Shown here in pieces: positions 8,303-18,779 of a stretch of 64,000 bases of DNA. Made by a program: the position numbers and the translations under genes. The first letter of the stretch is position 1. Every line of letters begins with the position of its first letter. Under the pieces are notes generated by a model. The model saw only the letters and a program-made list of their open reading frames with translations, searched no databases and was not told the DNA's origin. The DNA comes from Shewanella benthica KT99. GTDB taxonomy: Bacteria > Pseudomonadota > Gammaproteobacteria > Enterobacterales > Shewanellaceae. The stretch covers positions 62,001-126,000 of the forward strand of contig NZ_ABIC01000006.1 of assembly GCF_000172075.1 (NCBI RefSeq). The letters are read 5' to 3'.

Positions 8303-9064
8303 TTACTGGAACGTATACAGTAAATTGAATGTGGTGATGGTGTCTGTTTGCTCGCTGCCTTCGGGGACGACGTCTGTGTACTTGATGTTGACGCCTATCT
8401 TGAAGGCCCAGTCTTGGAAGAGGGTGTTCTTGTAGTTCATATCCAGGGTGAGGGTACTGTTGTTTTCGCCTATTTCAGCGGTGAGATCGGCGTTGAGGCT
8501 GGTATATTCCTGCAGTTTTTGCTCAAACTTGGCGGCAGTACGAACAATGATGTCTTTATCGGCCATGGGGTTTGGTTCAGATTCTGTTTCGATAGGCATG
8601 TTATATCGGTAACCTGAACCGATTTCTAAGCTGAGCTTAGTATCACTATTTGAAATAGCATCGAAACCGTAACCCACAGAAACCGTAGATATTTGGGTGT
8701 AACTACCGAAATGGTCTAAGGTGAAGTCACCTCGACCGAAGACATAGCCATCGTCTAGCCATGAAAAATCATTGTCTAGTTTATAACTGGACTGCAGCTG
8801 TACATCATATTTCTCCGCCGTGGTTTTTTCATTGTCGGCCGCATAATAGAGTTTAAATGTTCCTTCCTGTCTAAATTGCTCTGTGTCGTAAACCAGTTTG
8901 GTTCGACCATTGAAGCTACTGGACTCGGTATTGCCGGTATTGAGTTGCAAACCTGCCTCGATTTCCGCGGTGAAATCACTGGGCAGCTCTTGATAGTCGG
9001 GGGGCACTAAGGCCCAAGCTGACATAGGTATGGATACAAGTAGTGCAGTTAAAACTCTAAACAT
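8303..9064 (-). CDS. DUF481 family outer-membrane beta-barrel protein
   Basis: 253 residues with an N-terminal signal peptide (MFRVLTALLVSIPMSAWA). The mature part follows the DUF481 (YdiY-like) pattern: ELPSDFTAEIEAGLQLNTGNTESSSFNGRTKLVY at the start, alternating polar/hydrophobic strands throughout, and a terminal aromatic (LLYTFQ), as expected for an outer-membrane barrel recognised by BAM. DUF481 proteins are often salt- or stress-related, but no precise function is established. It stands alone, diverging from the rpsF operon. Confidence 0.85.
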   Translation of the reverse strand: MFRVLTALLVSIPMSAWALVPPDYQELPSDFTAEIEAGLQLNTGNTESSSFNGRTKLVYDTEQFRQEGTFKLYYAADNEKTTAEKYDVQLQSSYKLDNDFSWLDDGYVFGRGDFTLDHFGSYTQISTVSVGYGFDAISNSDTKLSLEIGSGYRYNMPIETESEPNPMADKDIIVRTAAKFEQKLQEYTSLNADLTAEIGENNSTLTLDMNYKNTLFQDWAFKIGVNIKYTDVVPEGSEQTDTITTFNLLYTFQ

Positions 9065-9445
9065 TATTTATTCTTACTATTATTTTAATGTGGTGAGGTT
9101 CTATGACGATAGGTCAACATCATACCTATTCTGTTCTGCATCGGTAAAGTTAATATAGCGATACAATTTCAAATTATCGTTGCCAAGTTTAATGTGGCAA
9201 TCAGGTTACGGACCAGCAATGAACCTAGCGGGGCACTTGGAAAATTGCCCATATAAAGTGTGCTGTCTGTTTCGATAGATGACCATGAGTCGCAAATTAG
9301 CCTAATTGGTTATAGATACTGCTTGAATTCAGGCTTAGATTTGTGTAATATCTCGCGGCTTAAATCAGTCACTTTAATTAGTTCCTTGCCTCTATTTGGT
9401 CTGACTGAGCCAGCAACGAGGCTAGATAACCGTAAGGAGCAAAAA
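9065..9445. other. divergent promoter and leader region, DUF481 gene and rpsF
   Basis: No gene is seen. It must hold promoters for both directions. A small hairpin, TTGCCA (9180-9185) with TGGCAA (9195-9200), lies mid-way. The last 40 bases before rpsF (around 9408-9445) contain GAGGCTAG, then AACCG next to the AAGGAG ribosome-binding site; this could be part of the S6:S18 autoregulatory leader found before rpsF in many bacteria, but I cannot establish the fold by eye. Confidence 0.4.
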
Positions 9446-9868
9446 ATGCGCCATTATGAAATCGTATTTTTGGTTCACCCTGATCAGAGTGAACAAGTAC
9501 CTGGTATGATTGAACGTTACACGGGTATTCTTACCCAAGCTGGCGGTCAAGTTCATCGTTTAGAAGATTGGGGCCGTCGTCAACTGGCTTACCCAATTAT
9601 CGAATTGCACAAGGCTCACTATGTTCTTATGAACGTAGAAACTACTGCAGAATCGATTGAAGAGCTAGAAACAGTTTTCCGTCTCAACGACGCTGTTTTG
9701 CGTAGCATGGTTATGCGTACTAAAGCAGCCATCACTGAAGCATCTCCAATGGCTAAGCTAAAAGAAGAGCGTGATTCACGCCGTTCTAGCGAAGGCGAGC
9801 GTCGTAGCGCGCCTGTTGAAAAAGCTGTTGAAGAAGTTAAAGAAACCGCTGAAAAAGCAGCAGAGTAA
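9446..9868 (+). CDS. rpsF: 30S ribosomal protein S6
   Basis: 140 residues, starting at the ATG at 9446, which has AAGGAG eight bases upstream; an in-frame extension to 9260 lacks this and has no homology. [25 protein letters not shown] is the standard S6 start. S6 forms a heterodimer with S18 on the platform of the small subunit. The C-terminal acidic/basic tail (after about 105) is the variable extension seen in enteric and Shewanella S6; in E. coli RimK adds glutamates there. First gene of the rpsF-priB-rpsR-rplI operon. Confidence 0.97.
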   Translation: MRHYEIVFLVHPDQSEQVPGMIERYTGILTQAGGQVHRLEDWGRRQLAYPIIELHKAHYVLMNVETTAESIEELETVFRLNDAVLRSMVMRTKAAITEASPMAKLKEERDSRRSSEGERRSAPVEKAVEEVKETAEKAAE

Positions 9869-9876
9869 GCTTTTCT

Positions 9877-10421
<545 letters not shown>

Positions 10422-10448
10422 TAGCGCAATAATCTAGAGGAATTAATA

Positions 10449-10901
10449 ATGAACATTATTTTACTTGATAAGATCGCTAACCTAGGAAATCTAGGTGACC
10501 AAGTTACAGTTAAGTCTGGTTACGCACGTAACTATCTTTTGCCACAAGGTAAAGCTGTTGTTGCCAACACTGCTAACACTGAAGTCTTTGAAGCACGTCG
10601 TGCTGAATTAGAAGCTAAGTTAGCCGCTACCCTGACGGCTGCAAACGAGCGCGCTGAGAAAATCAACGCACTTGAGTCTATTGTTATCGCTTCTAAAGCT
10701 GGTGACGAAGGCAAGCTGTTCGGTTCTATTGGCAACCGTGATATCGCCGATGCAGTTACAGCTGCTGGTGTTGAACTCGTTAAGAGCGAAGTTCGTCTTC
10801 CATTAGGCGCTTTGCGTACTACTGGTGAGTTCGAAATTGAAGTTCAGGTTCACACTGAAGTTAGAGCTATGGTTAAGATTTCTGTTGTTGCAGAAGCCTA
10901 A
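10449..10901 (+). CDS. rplI: 50S ribosomal protein L9
   Basis: 150 residues. The N-terminal rRNA-binding domain ([32 protein letters not shown]), the long connecting helix and the C-terminal globular domain are all present. L9 binds near L1 on 23S rRNA and affects frame maintenance. It closes the operon and is followed by a strong terminator. Confidence 0.98.
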   Translation: MNIILLDKIANLGNLGDQVTVKSGYARNYLLPQGKAVVANTANTEVFEARRAELEAKLAATLTAANERAEKINALESIVIASKAGDEGKLFGSIGNRDIADAVTAAGVELVKSEVRLPLGALRTTGEFEIEVQVHTEVRAMVKISVVAEA

Positions 10902-10960
10902 TACATAGTTTTAAAGCGCACGACTCAATGCCTCGGTATTAAGGCTAAAGCTTTAAAAGA

Positions 10961-10997
10961 AAACACCGCACTAATTTAATTAGGGCGGTGTTTTTTT
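10961..10997 (+). terminator. terminator of the rpsF-rplI operon
   Basis: AAACACCGC (10961-10969) and GCGGTGTTT (10985-10993) form the outer stem. Inside it CTAAT/ATTAG forms a second stem with a TTA loop. Seven T follow. Confidence 0.92.
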
Positions 10998-11029
10998 ATG
11001 TCTGTAAAAAAGAAGACGCTGCATCTGTG

Positions 11030-11098
11030 AACCTCGGGGCTAAAGCCCCTCCTACAGAAAGACGAGGTTGCGTTGTAGGACCGGCTTTAGCCGGGAGA
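11030..11098. repeat. REP-like inverted pair
   Basis: Two palindromic units face each other: GGGGCTAAAGCCCC with CTCCTACA (11036-11056) and TTGTAGGACCGGCTTTAGCC (11073-11092). Short arms AACCTCG and CGAGGTT enclose the first. The GTAGGA-x-CGGCTTTAGCC form is the common REP-type palindrome of Shewanella and Pseudomonas. It lies between the convergent rplI operon and S46 peptidase gene. Confidence 0.75.
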
Positions 11099-11123
11099 TG
11101 ATGAACCCTAGGCCCTTTCCATT

Positions 11124-13346
11124 TTAATTCCTGACTAAATCCAACTCGGCTATCAAGTTATCCGCATGGTCCACTTCATCCATCATCCAGAGGATATAGC
11201 GGAAGTCCACATGTATGGCGCGGGTGATGCTGGGGTTAAAGAACCAGTCCTTGGTTATCGCTTCATAGGTGGAATCGAAGTTTAGGCCAACTAACTCTCC
11301 CTTGCCGTTAAACACGGGAGATCCTGAGTTTCCGCCTGTGGTGTCGACACTGGAGAGGAAGTTTACCGGTACCGAATTAAACGCTTCCGGCTTATCTAAG
11401 CAAGAAAATAGCCGACACAGCCAGGTACTGGGATCGTTTATGACTGAGGCGACCTTGTGGCTGCCATATCTCTGCTCTTTAATGGCATCTAGGACTTTCT
11501 GTGGTGCATTGAAGGGTGCTACGCCGGTATGTTTGGCGGCTATGCCTTCTAGGTGAGTGAAAGGCTGTTTATATAAGGCATCTTTCGCCTGATATCCGTC
11601 GACCATGCCATAGCTGATCCTCAGTGTGCCATTAGCATCGGGATAGACTGGCCAGTCGTTGGCTTGGTAATAGGCGATGATGGCTTTCATGTAGTCGGGG
11701 CGAGCCTGAGATAGCTCACCCGCTAAGGTCTTCTTGTCTTTTTCCTGGGCCATATTGGTATCAAAAAGTGCTACGGCAAGACGAATAAAGGGATCGGCAC
11801 TGGTCTCGAACGCGTCGGCTTCGGCGTCCATCCAGGCTAATCGTTTATCTTGGTTTGTCAGTGAGGTCAGTGAGTAAAGGCCATCTAGCTTTTCAGATAA
11901 AGAGGCGGACTCTTGATTATCGATAAGCATAGCGTCCAGGGCTGCCACTCGGTTGTCTTGAGCCTTGTAAGCTTGTAGATCCTGTAGCCATAGGGCTTTA
12001 TCTACTGAAGTATCGAAGCTAGCATCGATGCGTTTGAGACGAGCCTTGAACATCTTCATGTCTCGCTCTTGATAGCCTTCTTCACGCTCTGCATCGGGCT
12101 TAGTCTTCTCTTTCGACAATCGATACAGCTTGTTGGCCGCGGCCAGAAGCGTACTAGATTGAGCATTTTCAAAATAGTAACGTGTCTGGCTCTCGATACG
12201 TTTCTTGCTGAGTAGACGCTCGAGTCGATCGAGTTGGGCTTGATAACTCTGGTAGGTCTTATCGGTTGCTAACCATTGCTTGAAGTCATCTTCACGGCTC
12301 TGCTTGATGCCTGCTATATCGGTGGCTTTAAAACCATCGAGTAGGCCGTTATATTTTTTCATACGGTTAGCCATAGAGGCTAAGGTGCCGGCATATTTGA
12401 TTTCAATTTCACTACTGCTGTCTCCCATGGCCTCAATGGTGTCGATACGCAGTTGATATCGAGACGCTAAGGTGGGATAGAGCCAGTCACTGGCAAATTT
12501 AAGCTCGCTGGTTAAACGATAGCGACTGGTCGAGCCAGGGTACCCGGCGACAAAAACGCCATCGCCAGCCTTGACACCGTCGGCATTTATCTTCAGATAA
12601 CTCTTAGGCTTGAATGGCACATTATCTTTAGCATACGCCGCCGGCTGACCATCTTTGCCTACATAGGCGCGCAGGAAGGTGAAGTCTCCTGCGTGGCGTG
12701 GATATTCATAGTTGTCTATATCGCCACCGAAAGCGCCGACACTCTTAGGTGGTGCATATACGAGACGCACATCACGGATAATCAGCTGCTTGATAAGATA
12801 ATATTCGAGGCCGCTATGGAAGCTTTTGACTGAGCAGCGATAGTTGTCATCACTCTCACAGCTTTTAATCAAAGACTTTCTGTTTGATTGGATCTCTTCA
12901 TAACGCACCAGAGGATCTTGACTCAAGTCTTGGGTTACTTGCTCGGAGACATTGGTCACCGCTTCGGTAATATACAACCTTTCGTTAGGGCCCGCGCTCG
13001 GCTCATCGATTTTACTCGTTGCCAGGAACCCATCGGCAATATAATTATGCTCTTTTTTACTGTTGTATTGTATGGCTCTATATGCGCAGTGATGGTTTGT
13101 GACAACTAACCCTTGGGGGGAGACGAAACTGGCTGTACAATAGCCGAGTCCGACAACCGCATTCATCGGATACTGAGTGAGGTCGGCTAACTGTGTTGCC
13201 GGAATGCTGATTCCTCTTTCGCTAAGCTTGTCTGCAATCGATGGCATTTGATAAGGCTGCCATTGCCCCTCATCTGCATGGGTCTCGAGAGAGATAAATG
13301 CCACTCCAGATGACAGCACTAATGCTGAGATCAATGCATTGCGCAT
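11124..13346 (-). CDS. S46 family dipeptidyl-peptidase (DPP7/DPP11 type)
   Basis: 740 residues with a signal peptide ending near ETHA (about 24), so periplasmic or secreted. S46 enzymes are chymotrypsin-fold serine exopeptidases that remove N-terminal dipeptides. The triad is visible: His in TNHHC (85/86), Asp in FGGDIDNYEYPRH (209 or 211) and Ser674 in TTGGNSGSPVF. Length is as usual (700-740). In DPP11 an Arg and in DPP7 a Gly follow the G-L-x-F-D motif after the serine; here the residue is Ser (GLNFDS), so the specificity is probably neither classical acidic DPP11 nor certain DPP7. It stands alone and points away from dnaB. A role in peptide scavenging is inferred. Confidence 0.9.
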   Translation of the reverse strand: MRNALISALVLSSGVAFISLETHADEGQWQPYQMPSIADKLSERGISIPATQLADLTQYPMNAVVGLGYCTASFVSPQGLVVTNHHCAYRAIQYNSKKEHNYIADGFLATSKIDEPSAGPNERLYITEAVTNVSEQVTQDLSQDPLVRYEEIQSNRKSLIKSCESDDNYRCSVKSFHSGLEYYLIKQLIIRDVRLVYAPPKSVGAFGGDIDNYEYPRHAGDFTFLRAYVGKDGQPAAYAKDNVPFKPKSYLKINADGVKAGDGVFVAGYPGSTSRYRLTSELKFASDWLYPTLASRYQLRIDTIEAMGDSSSEIEIKYAGTLASMANRMKKYNGLLDGFKATDIAGIKQSREDDFKQWLATDKTYQSYQAQLDRLERLLSKKRIESQTRYYFENAQSSTLLAAANKLYRLSKEKTKPDAEREEGYQERDMKMFKARLKRIDASFDTSVDKALWLQDLQAYKAQDNRVAALDAMLIDNQESASLSEKLDGLYSLTSLTNQDKRLAWMDAEADAFETSADPFIRLAVALFDTNMAQEKDKKTLAGELSQARPDYMKAIIAYYQANDWPVYPDANGTLRISYGMVDGYQAKDALYKQPFTHLEGIAAKHTGVAPFNAPQKVLDAIKEQRYGSHKVASVINDPSTWLCRLFSCLDKPEAFNSVPVNFLSSVDTTGGNSGSPVFNGKGELVGLNFDSTYEAITKDWFFNPSITRAIHVDFRYILWMMDEVDHADNLIAELDLVRN

Positions 13347-13456
13347 AGTGATTCCTTATTTTAATTGTTGTTTGGATAGGAAGTTGTTCACTTCCTGTTT
13401 TTATTGAGTTGGTTTTATATCATATTTAGTGTAATCGTTGGGAATTTGGAGATTAA

Positions 13457-14869
13457 ATGTCACAACAAGCTCAAGGTGGCTTCAAGGTAAAACAGAAGCC
13501 TAGAGATATCCAGATGGATACTCTTAAGATGCCACCACATTCTTTAGAGGCGGAGCAATCTGTACTCGGTGGTCTAATGCTAGATTCCGAGGCTTGGGAT
13601 AGGGTGTCTGAAGCGGTTGTTGCAGAAGATTTTTATTCTCGCTCTCATAAGATGATTTTCAATGCGATGGCAACCTTAACCGGTGCCAGTCATCCCATAG
13701 ACCTGATCACTGTTTCTGAGCAATTAGAAATTGAAGATCAGTTAGAAGATGCCGGCGGCTTCGCCTATCTGGGTGAGATTGCCAAGAATACTCCGAGCGC
13801 GGGTAACATACTTTCTTATGCGGGGATCGTACGTGAGCGAGCCGTCGTTCGCGACATGATCAAGGTCGCCAATGAGATCGCCGATGCCGGTTTTAATCCC
13901 GAAGGGCGTAACTCCAGCGAGTTACTGGATCTTGCTGAGACCAAGGTCTTTAAAATTGCAGAGTCTCGAACTAATGACAAGGATGGTCCGAAAGACATCA
14001 AGGCTATTCTGGAGAAAACCGTCGATAAAATTGAGGAACTCTATAATAACCCTACGGGTGGTGTGACTGGTGTTTCCAGTGGTTTTCACGATCTCGATAA
14101 GTTGACGGCGGGTTTCCAGGCGGGCGATTTGATTATTGTCGCCGCACGTCCCTCTATGGGCAAGACGACCTTTGCGATGAACTTGTGTGAGCAGGCGGCG
14201 CTCAATGAAGATAAACCTGTGCTGATTTTCAGCCTGGAGATGCCTTCTGAACAGATCATGATGCGTATGTTGGCCTCATTGGGTCGAGTGGATCAGACTA
14301 AGATACGTACCGGACAGCTGGATGATGATGATTGGGCTCGTGTGTCATCCACCATGGGGATCATGCTTGAGCAAGGTAAGATGTACATCGATGATGGCTC
14401 AGGCCTGACTCCGACCGATGTTCGCAGCCGGGCCAGACGAATAGCCCGTGAACACGGCGGTCTGTCGATGATCATGATCGATTATCTGCAGTTGATGCAA
14501 GTGCCAGCTCTGAAAGATAACCGTACCTTAGAAATTTCTGAAATCTCCCGCTCACTCAAGGCGTTAGCCAAAGAGTTAATGGTTCCGGTCATTGCACTAT
14601 CACAGCTCAACCGTTCATTGGAGCAACGTGCCGATAAGCGTCCGGTGAACTCAGATTTGCGTGAATCTGGTGCGATTGAGCAAGATGCCGACTTAATCAT
14701 GTTTATCTATCGTGATGAGGTGTACAACCACGATACTGAGCATAAAGGCGTCGCAGAAATTATCATAGGTAAGCAACGTAACGGGCCCATTGGGCGTGTT
14801 GTTTTGACCTTCCAAGGGCAATTCTCTCGTTTCGATAATTATGCCGGCCCTAAGTTCGATGAAGACTAA
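13457..14869 (+). CDS. dnaB: replicative DNA helicase DnaB
   Basis: 470 residues. The N-terminal domain (PPHSLEAEQSVLGGLMLD) mediates hexamer and DnaG contacts; the RecA-like C-terminal half carries Walker A ARPSMGKTTFAMN (about 229), Walker B MIMIDYLQLM (about 340) and an arginine-finger region. It is the 5'-3' ring helicase at the replication fork. No intein is present. Followed by alr, as in many gammaproteobacteria. Confidence 0.98.
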   Translation: MSQQAQGGFKVKQKPRDIQMDTLKMPPHSLEAEQSVLGGLMLDSEAWDRVSEAVVAEDFYSRSHKMIFNAMATLTGASHPIDLITVSEQLEIEDQLEDAGGFAYLGEIAKNTPSAGNILSYAGIVRERAVVRDMIKVANEIADAGFNPEGRNSSELLDLAETKVFKIAESRTNDKDGPKDIKAILEKTVDKIEELYNNPTGGVTGVSSGFHDLDKLTAGFQAGDLIIVAARPSMGKTTFAMNLCEQAALNEDKPVLIFSLEMPSEQIMMRMLASLGRVDQTKIRTGQLDDDDWARVSSTMGIMLEQGKMYIDDGSGLTPTDVRSRARRIAREHGGLSMIMIDYLQLMQVPALKDNRTLEISEISRSLKALAKELMVPVIALSQLNRSLEQRADKRPVNSDLRESGAIEQDADLIMFIYRDEVYNHDTEHKGVAEIIIGKQRNGPIGRVVLTFQGQFSRFDNYAGPKFDED

Positions 14870-15049
14870 TCGTTAGCTCTTTCTCATAGGAAGGCGCAAG
14901 GGTGACGTTGCGCTTAAGCCGAGATTAAACTTGATTCGTCTAGAGGGTGGACAATGGATCATTGGCATCACTCTATATAGATTCAATGCTCATATTAATA
15001 TCACCGCTGGATCGCGCCCAAGGTTCCGCTCCATCGATAAGGTCTATTT

Positions 15050-16126
15050 TTGAAACCATTCCCACGTGCAGAGATCAGCTGTAAAGCGCTGAAACATAAT
15101 CTAGCTCGCTTACGCCAGATCGCGCCCTCGAGTAAAATCATGGCGGTGGTTAAAGCGAATGGTTATGGCCACGGCTTATTGAATGTGGCTCAATGCATCG
15201 AAGATGCCGATGGGTTCGGTGTGGCCCGTTTAGAGGAGGCAATAGCATTAAGAGATGGTGGCGTGACGGCTAAGCTCATCTTGCTGGAAGGCTGCTTTAG
15301 GCCGGTAGACTTGATCACCTTAGTGATGAACGACATAGAGACAGTTGTGCATAATGAGACACAACTGGAGATGTTAGAGCAGGCAAGCTTATCTAAGCCT
15401 GTTAACGTCTGGTTAAAGTTAGATACAGGTATGCATAGGTTAGGTTTCACCCCCGAGCAATTTGAGCAGATTTATGCGCGACTTCAAGCATGTCCTCAGG
15501 TGGTAAAACCAATCAAGCTGATGTCTCATTTTGCCTGTGCCGATGAGCCGGATAACCCCTATACCCAAGAACAATTAAATAAATTCAATAAGTTGGTAAG
15601 AAATTTACCGGGCGACACGACACTAGCCAACTCGGCAGGAACTTTATATTGGCCGGATAGTCATAAGGACTGGGTTCGACCGGGTATCGCCCTCTATGGC
15701 GTCTCCCCTGTGACGGGAGATCTGGGTAAGAATCATGGTCTGCAACCGGCGATGGAGCTGATATCTCAGCTGATTGCCGTTCGTGAGCATAAGGCTGGTG
15801 AGCCTGTGGGATATGGCTGCTATTGGCGAGCCAAAGCAGATACTAAGCTTGGCATTGTCGCTATCGGTTATGGTGACGGCTATCCGAGAAATGCGCCAGA
15901 GGGAACCCCTGTGTGGGTTAATGGACGTCTGGTGCCCATAGTTGGACGCGTTTCTATGGATATGTTGACTGTCGATCTTGGATCTGACTCAAGCGACAGT
16001 ATTGGTGATGAAGCCATATTGTGGGGCAGTGCCTTACCGGTTGAAGTCGTTGCCGAGCACATAGGCACCATCGCCTATGAACTCGTGACAAAATTAACTC
16101 CTCGTGTTGCCGTGTATATGGAATGA
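15050..16126 (+). CDS. alr: alanine racemase
   Basis: 358 residues, starting at TTG (15050). A PLP fold-type III enzyme making D-alanine for peptidoglycan. The PLP lysine is Lys35 in [11 protein letters not shown]; the second catalytic base lies in the [10 protein letters not shown] region (about 255). The C-terminal beta domain with [15 protein letters not shown] is present. The start matches Shewanella homologues beginning MKPFPRAEI. The 180 bases between dnaB and alr contain only a GCGCAA/TTGCGC hairpin. Confidence 0.95.
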   Translation: MKPFPRAEISCKALKHNLARLRQIAPSSKIMAVVKANGYGHGLLNVAQCIEDADGFGVARLEEAIALRDGGVTAKLILLEGCFRPVDLITLVMNDIETVVHNETQLEMLEQASLSKPVNVWLKLDTGMHRLGFTPEQFEQIYARLQACPQVVKPIKLMSHFACADEPDNPYTQEQLNKFNKLVRNLPGDTTLANSAGTLYWPDSHKDWVRPGIALYGVSPVTGDLGKNHGLQPAMELISQLIAVREHKAGEPVGYGCYWRAKADTKLGIVAIGYGDGYPRNAPEGTPVWVNGRLVPIVGRVSMDMLTVDLGSDSSDSIGDEAILWGSALPVEVVAEHIGTIAYELVTKLTPRVAVYME

Positions 16127-16196
16127 ACACCTAGATCTATTTTGCTAGTTGTATCGATTCAATGAAGCGGATATTCGTAATCGAGTGAGATAAATT

Positions 16197-17558
16197 TTGA
16201 AATACCATAATTACCCCCTTACTGTGCTGATGCTCTTTAGTGTCATTGCCATTTCTCCTGTTGCGGCAGAAAAGCTCGCGAATCCTGGAATACGTGTTAC
16301 TGGCAGTGATATTTATGATGACGGCAATGTCGTTGAACCCGTTGCCAGTGCCGATTCTGAGAGGGTAAGATATAAATTTGAGCCTGAATTTGTTGCCGTT
16401 CCCTTTATTTTTTCAACAGAAACCTTAAGCACCACAGTTGGTGCCGCCGGGGTGCTCAAGCATGCGGGACAGGCTCAAGCATCCATATTAGGTATCGGGC
16501 TCTATAGCAGCACCGATAGTTGGGTAAGCTACTTAGCGGCGAGTAATTATCAACTGCCAAATCTAGATCGCTGGCTATTCTCGGGTGAGTTTTATCGGGC
16601 CAATTATAAACAGGGGATCTACTTCGTCCCGGAAGGATCTGCTGGGGGAAGTTTAGTCTCTGGTGCCAGTGATTCGAGCCAAAGAACTCGTATCGTGACC
16701 GAGGGAGATAAGTCATATTCCAAAGTGCATATCAAATATGTATTGCCTTGGGGCAAGGGAGCAAATGGTGCGGCAAGAAGCTTGATGCCCTCAAAGTCAG
16801 GTGATGATTTTACCTGGGATCCCAGAGAGTCGGGTGTGACCAGCATAGATCTCACTCCTTTCGTGAAAACTCAGGAATTAGTGGGCTATGAAAATCTGCC
16901 CACTAAGGCTCAAGGACTCGAGTTAACACTGGATTGGGATAATCGCGACAATGGTAAAAGTAGTACTCGTGGAGGCCACACTAGCCTGACTTTTACTCGT
17001 GATTTTGGCTCAAGGGGCTCGTCTGATGGCGCAGACAGTGGTGAAAGTTGGACGACTTGGGAGTTCGAGCAGAGCGCCTTTTTTTCTCTTGAGGGAAGTG
17101 CCTGGTTTCCACAGCAGATCTTGGCCTTGAACTTCTATCTTGCCGATACGCCGACATGGAACGAATATGATTCTGGAACTGAACAGTATCAGCGGCCTCC
17201 CTCTTTCGCCGGAGTGAGTCTGGGTGGGTTCGAACACTTAAGAGGCTATTCCAACAGACAGCTTGTCGGTCGTAGCGCCGTACTCTACTCTGTCGAATAC
17301 CGAGTGCAACCAGCATGGCAACCCCTGCCAACTCTGCCTTTTTTTAATCTTTATAATATACCTTGGTGGCAGTGGGTGGTGTTTGCAGAAACGGGACAGG
17401 TCGCCGACAACTTCAGTGCCAGTGAACTTCATGATGACATGAAATGGACCTTAGGCGTGGGCGCCAGATTTGAAGTTGAAGGTGTCGTGGTTAGGGCCGA
17501 ATTTGCCCAAGGTGAGGGCTCCAGTCAATTTTTGGTCATGGTTAATCAGCCGTTCTAA
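16197..17558 (+). CDS. Omp85/BamA-type outer-membrane barrel without POTRA domains
   Basis: 453 residues with a TTG start and a signal peptide (about 1-24, ending PVAA). The rest is beta-rich with the Omp85 signature GGFEHLRGYSNRQLVG (about 342-357), equivalent to the L6 V/IRGF loop of BamA, followed by the strand AVLYSVEYR and a terminal Phe (VMVNQPF). There is no room for POTRA repeats, so it belongs to the short bacterial surface-antigen (D15-like) proteins rather than BamA or TamA. Function is unknown; an outer-membrane channel or secretion role is possible. It lies 70 bases after alr and may share its transcript. Confidence 0.75.
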   Translation: MKYHNYPLTVLMLFSVIAISPVAAEKLANPGIRVTGSDIYDDGNVVEPVASADSERVRYKFEPEFVAVPFIFSTETLSTTVGAAGVLKHAGQAQASILGIGLYSSTDSWVSYLAASNYQLPNLDRWLFSGEFYRANYKQGIYFVPEGSAGGSLVSGASDSSQRTRIVTEGDKSYSKVHIKYVLPWGKGANGAARSLMPSKSGDDFTWDPRESGVTSIDLTPFVKTQELVGYENLPTKAQGLELTLDWDNRDNGKSSTRGGHTSLTFTRDFGSRGSSDGADSGESWTTWEFEQSAFFSLEGSAWFPQQILALNFYLADTPTWNEYDSGTEQYQRPPSFAGVSLGGFEHLRGYSNRQLVGRSAVLYSVEYRVQPAWQPLPTLPFFNLYNIPWWQWVVFAETGQVADNFSASELHDDMKWTLGVGARFEVEGVVVRAEFAQGEGSSQFLVMVNQPF

Positions 17559-18255
17559 TCTACTTGTAGGATAACAAGTTTCAAATATCTTGATTGGGTT
17601 CATTGGGAGGGTTTGGTATTTGGCAATCTTCTGAATGCCATTAGTTTGCTGTGATCTAGCGCCTGCCCGGCGAGGAATGTGCAGATACTTCTACGAGTCG
17701 CCGTGAACACATCCGTGTGGGCTCTACCAAAACGTCCCTGTTTTGGAAGCTCGCAGCTGCATCTACACCGGGGTAATTATCTCTTCGATTAAAGGTAGCG
17801 TAGTTGTTCAGTGGGGTTAACTGGCTAGTCTGGTATTTTTGGAATATATAAATATCATTACAGTATTGATGTTTATTGCTTACAGCAGCCGTATGCGTAA
17901 ACACTTTTTCGTTACGGTGAATATGGCGTAGCCATGAGCCTATGAACGAGAGGCATGGATGCAGAACTGGCCTTTAGATAGGATATCATTCAAGCACGCT
18001 CCCAGTGGGCTCTGCCGTTTCCAACAACGTCCATGTTTAAGAGCCAGTTCGATATCCCTATTTCTCGCTCGGAGAGTTTCACGCTGTGAAACCTCGCCCT
18101 GACACCGAAGGTCATAGCCGCATTCGCACCTGTTCTTGTTTCGAGAAAGTTGCTTCTTCGATTTGAATTTTACTGGCTAGTAGCTCACTTTTTTCCATAA
18201 ACGAGCTAGATTATTTGCTCTAATACGGGGGGCTCAGATGAGAAAAAGTATCTTA
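17559..18255. repeat. non-coding region with copies of the dispersed palindromic repeat
   Basis: No supportable gene. The first unit (17676-17785) has GCAGATACTTCT, then ACATCCGTGT (17709-17718) and ACGTCCCTGT (17732-17741, inside a CAAAAC/GTTTTG stem), then GCATCTACACCGGGG, and is the intact counterpart of the repeat split at 4837/6081. The second unit (17935-18125) has GCATGGATGC (17953-17962), ACGTCCATGT (18027-18036), an AACTGGC...GATATC block that recurs inverted as GCCAGTTCGATATC (18043-18056), and a perfect hairpin GTTTCAC-GCT-GTGAAAC (18076-18092). Confidence 0.65.
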
Positions 18256-18478
18256 GTTTTATTCGAAATTCCTAATTAGTTCCGACCCCTTTATCTGTGA
18301 AAAGGAAAACGTACTCAAACTGCTATCCGAGCTTATGGCCACAGTCAGTTCGCTAGCCTCTACTTGCGCCAGCCACCAACACGGCAGCAGCCCAGTACCA
18401 AACGAAGCCAGCGACTTCAACAGCCAATCGTCACAAGCCAGCAGCCAAAAGGGCAGACTCGACCCCATTACTAAGTGA
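18256..18478 (+). pseudogene. C-terminal fragment of an unrecognised protein
   Basis: An open frame without a start reads CEKENVLKLLSELMATVSS, continues through a Ser/Gln/His-rich stretch and ends GRLDPITK at the TGA at 18476-18478. The tail is compositionally protein-like, and the DNA starts and ends with similar CGACCCC boxes (18284 and 18450 regions), as if a short element had been left behind. I do not recognise the parent family. Confidence 0.3.
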
Positions 18479-18547
18479 TAGTTATTTGTTTATCATCTAT
18501 CACGCAGTATCATCTATCCATATTTTTACTTGTAGGGATTCAAGGTT

Positions 18548-18751
18548 ATGGAAGCCGAATACGTAAAGAGCAGTACTCAACCATTTATGGTTAAGTCCGC
18601 GGATGGACAGGAGTCACAACTATTTGTAGTTAAAAGTTCAACCGGTGAGCCAGAACCTTTTATGGTCACAGTATTAGAAAACTTCACAGATGCTGTAAAG
18701 GCCTGCGAAGCTTTAAATAAGAAGCAACAAGAGTCAGTACTCATATGTTAG
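18548..18751 (+). CDS. small hypothetical protein
   Basis: 67 residues with ATG at 18548, preceded by AAGG at a short distance. No signal peptide or membrane segment. The protein contains a loose internal repeat: QPFMVKSADGQESQLFVVKS and EPFMVTVLENFTDAVKACEA. It sits between the repeat region and the IS remnants, so it is probably accessory. I do not recognise a family. Confidence 0.5.
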   Translation: MEAEYVKSSTQPFMVKSADGQESQLFVVKSSTGEPEPFMVTVLENFTDAVKACEALNKKQQESVLIC

Positions 18752-18779
18752 TCCTTAAGGAGCTGTAGCCCTTTAAATA

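Noticed and set aside
9260-9445. N-terminal extension of ribosomal protein S6
   Set aside because: S6 begins at MRHYEIV with AAGGAG upstream; the extension lies in the leader.
17656-17904. 82-codon minus-strand reading frame
   Set aside because: It reads through the dispersed palindromic repeat; such frames arise from the repeat and not from a gene.
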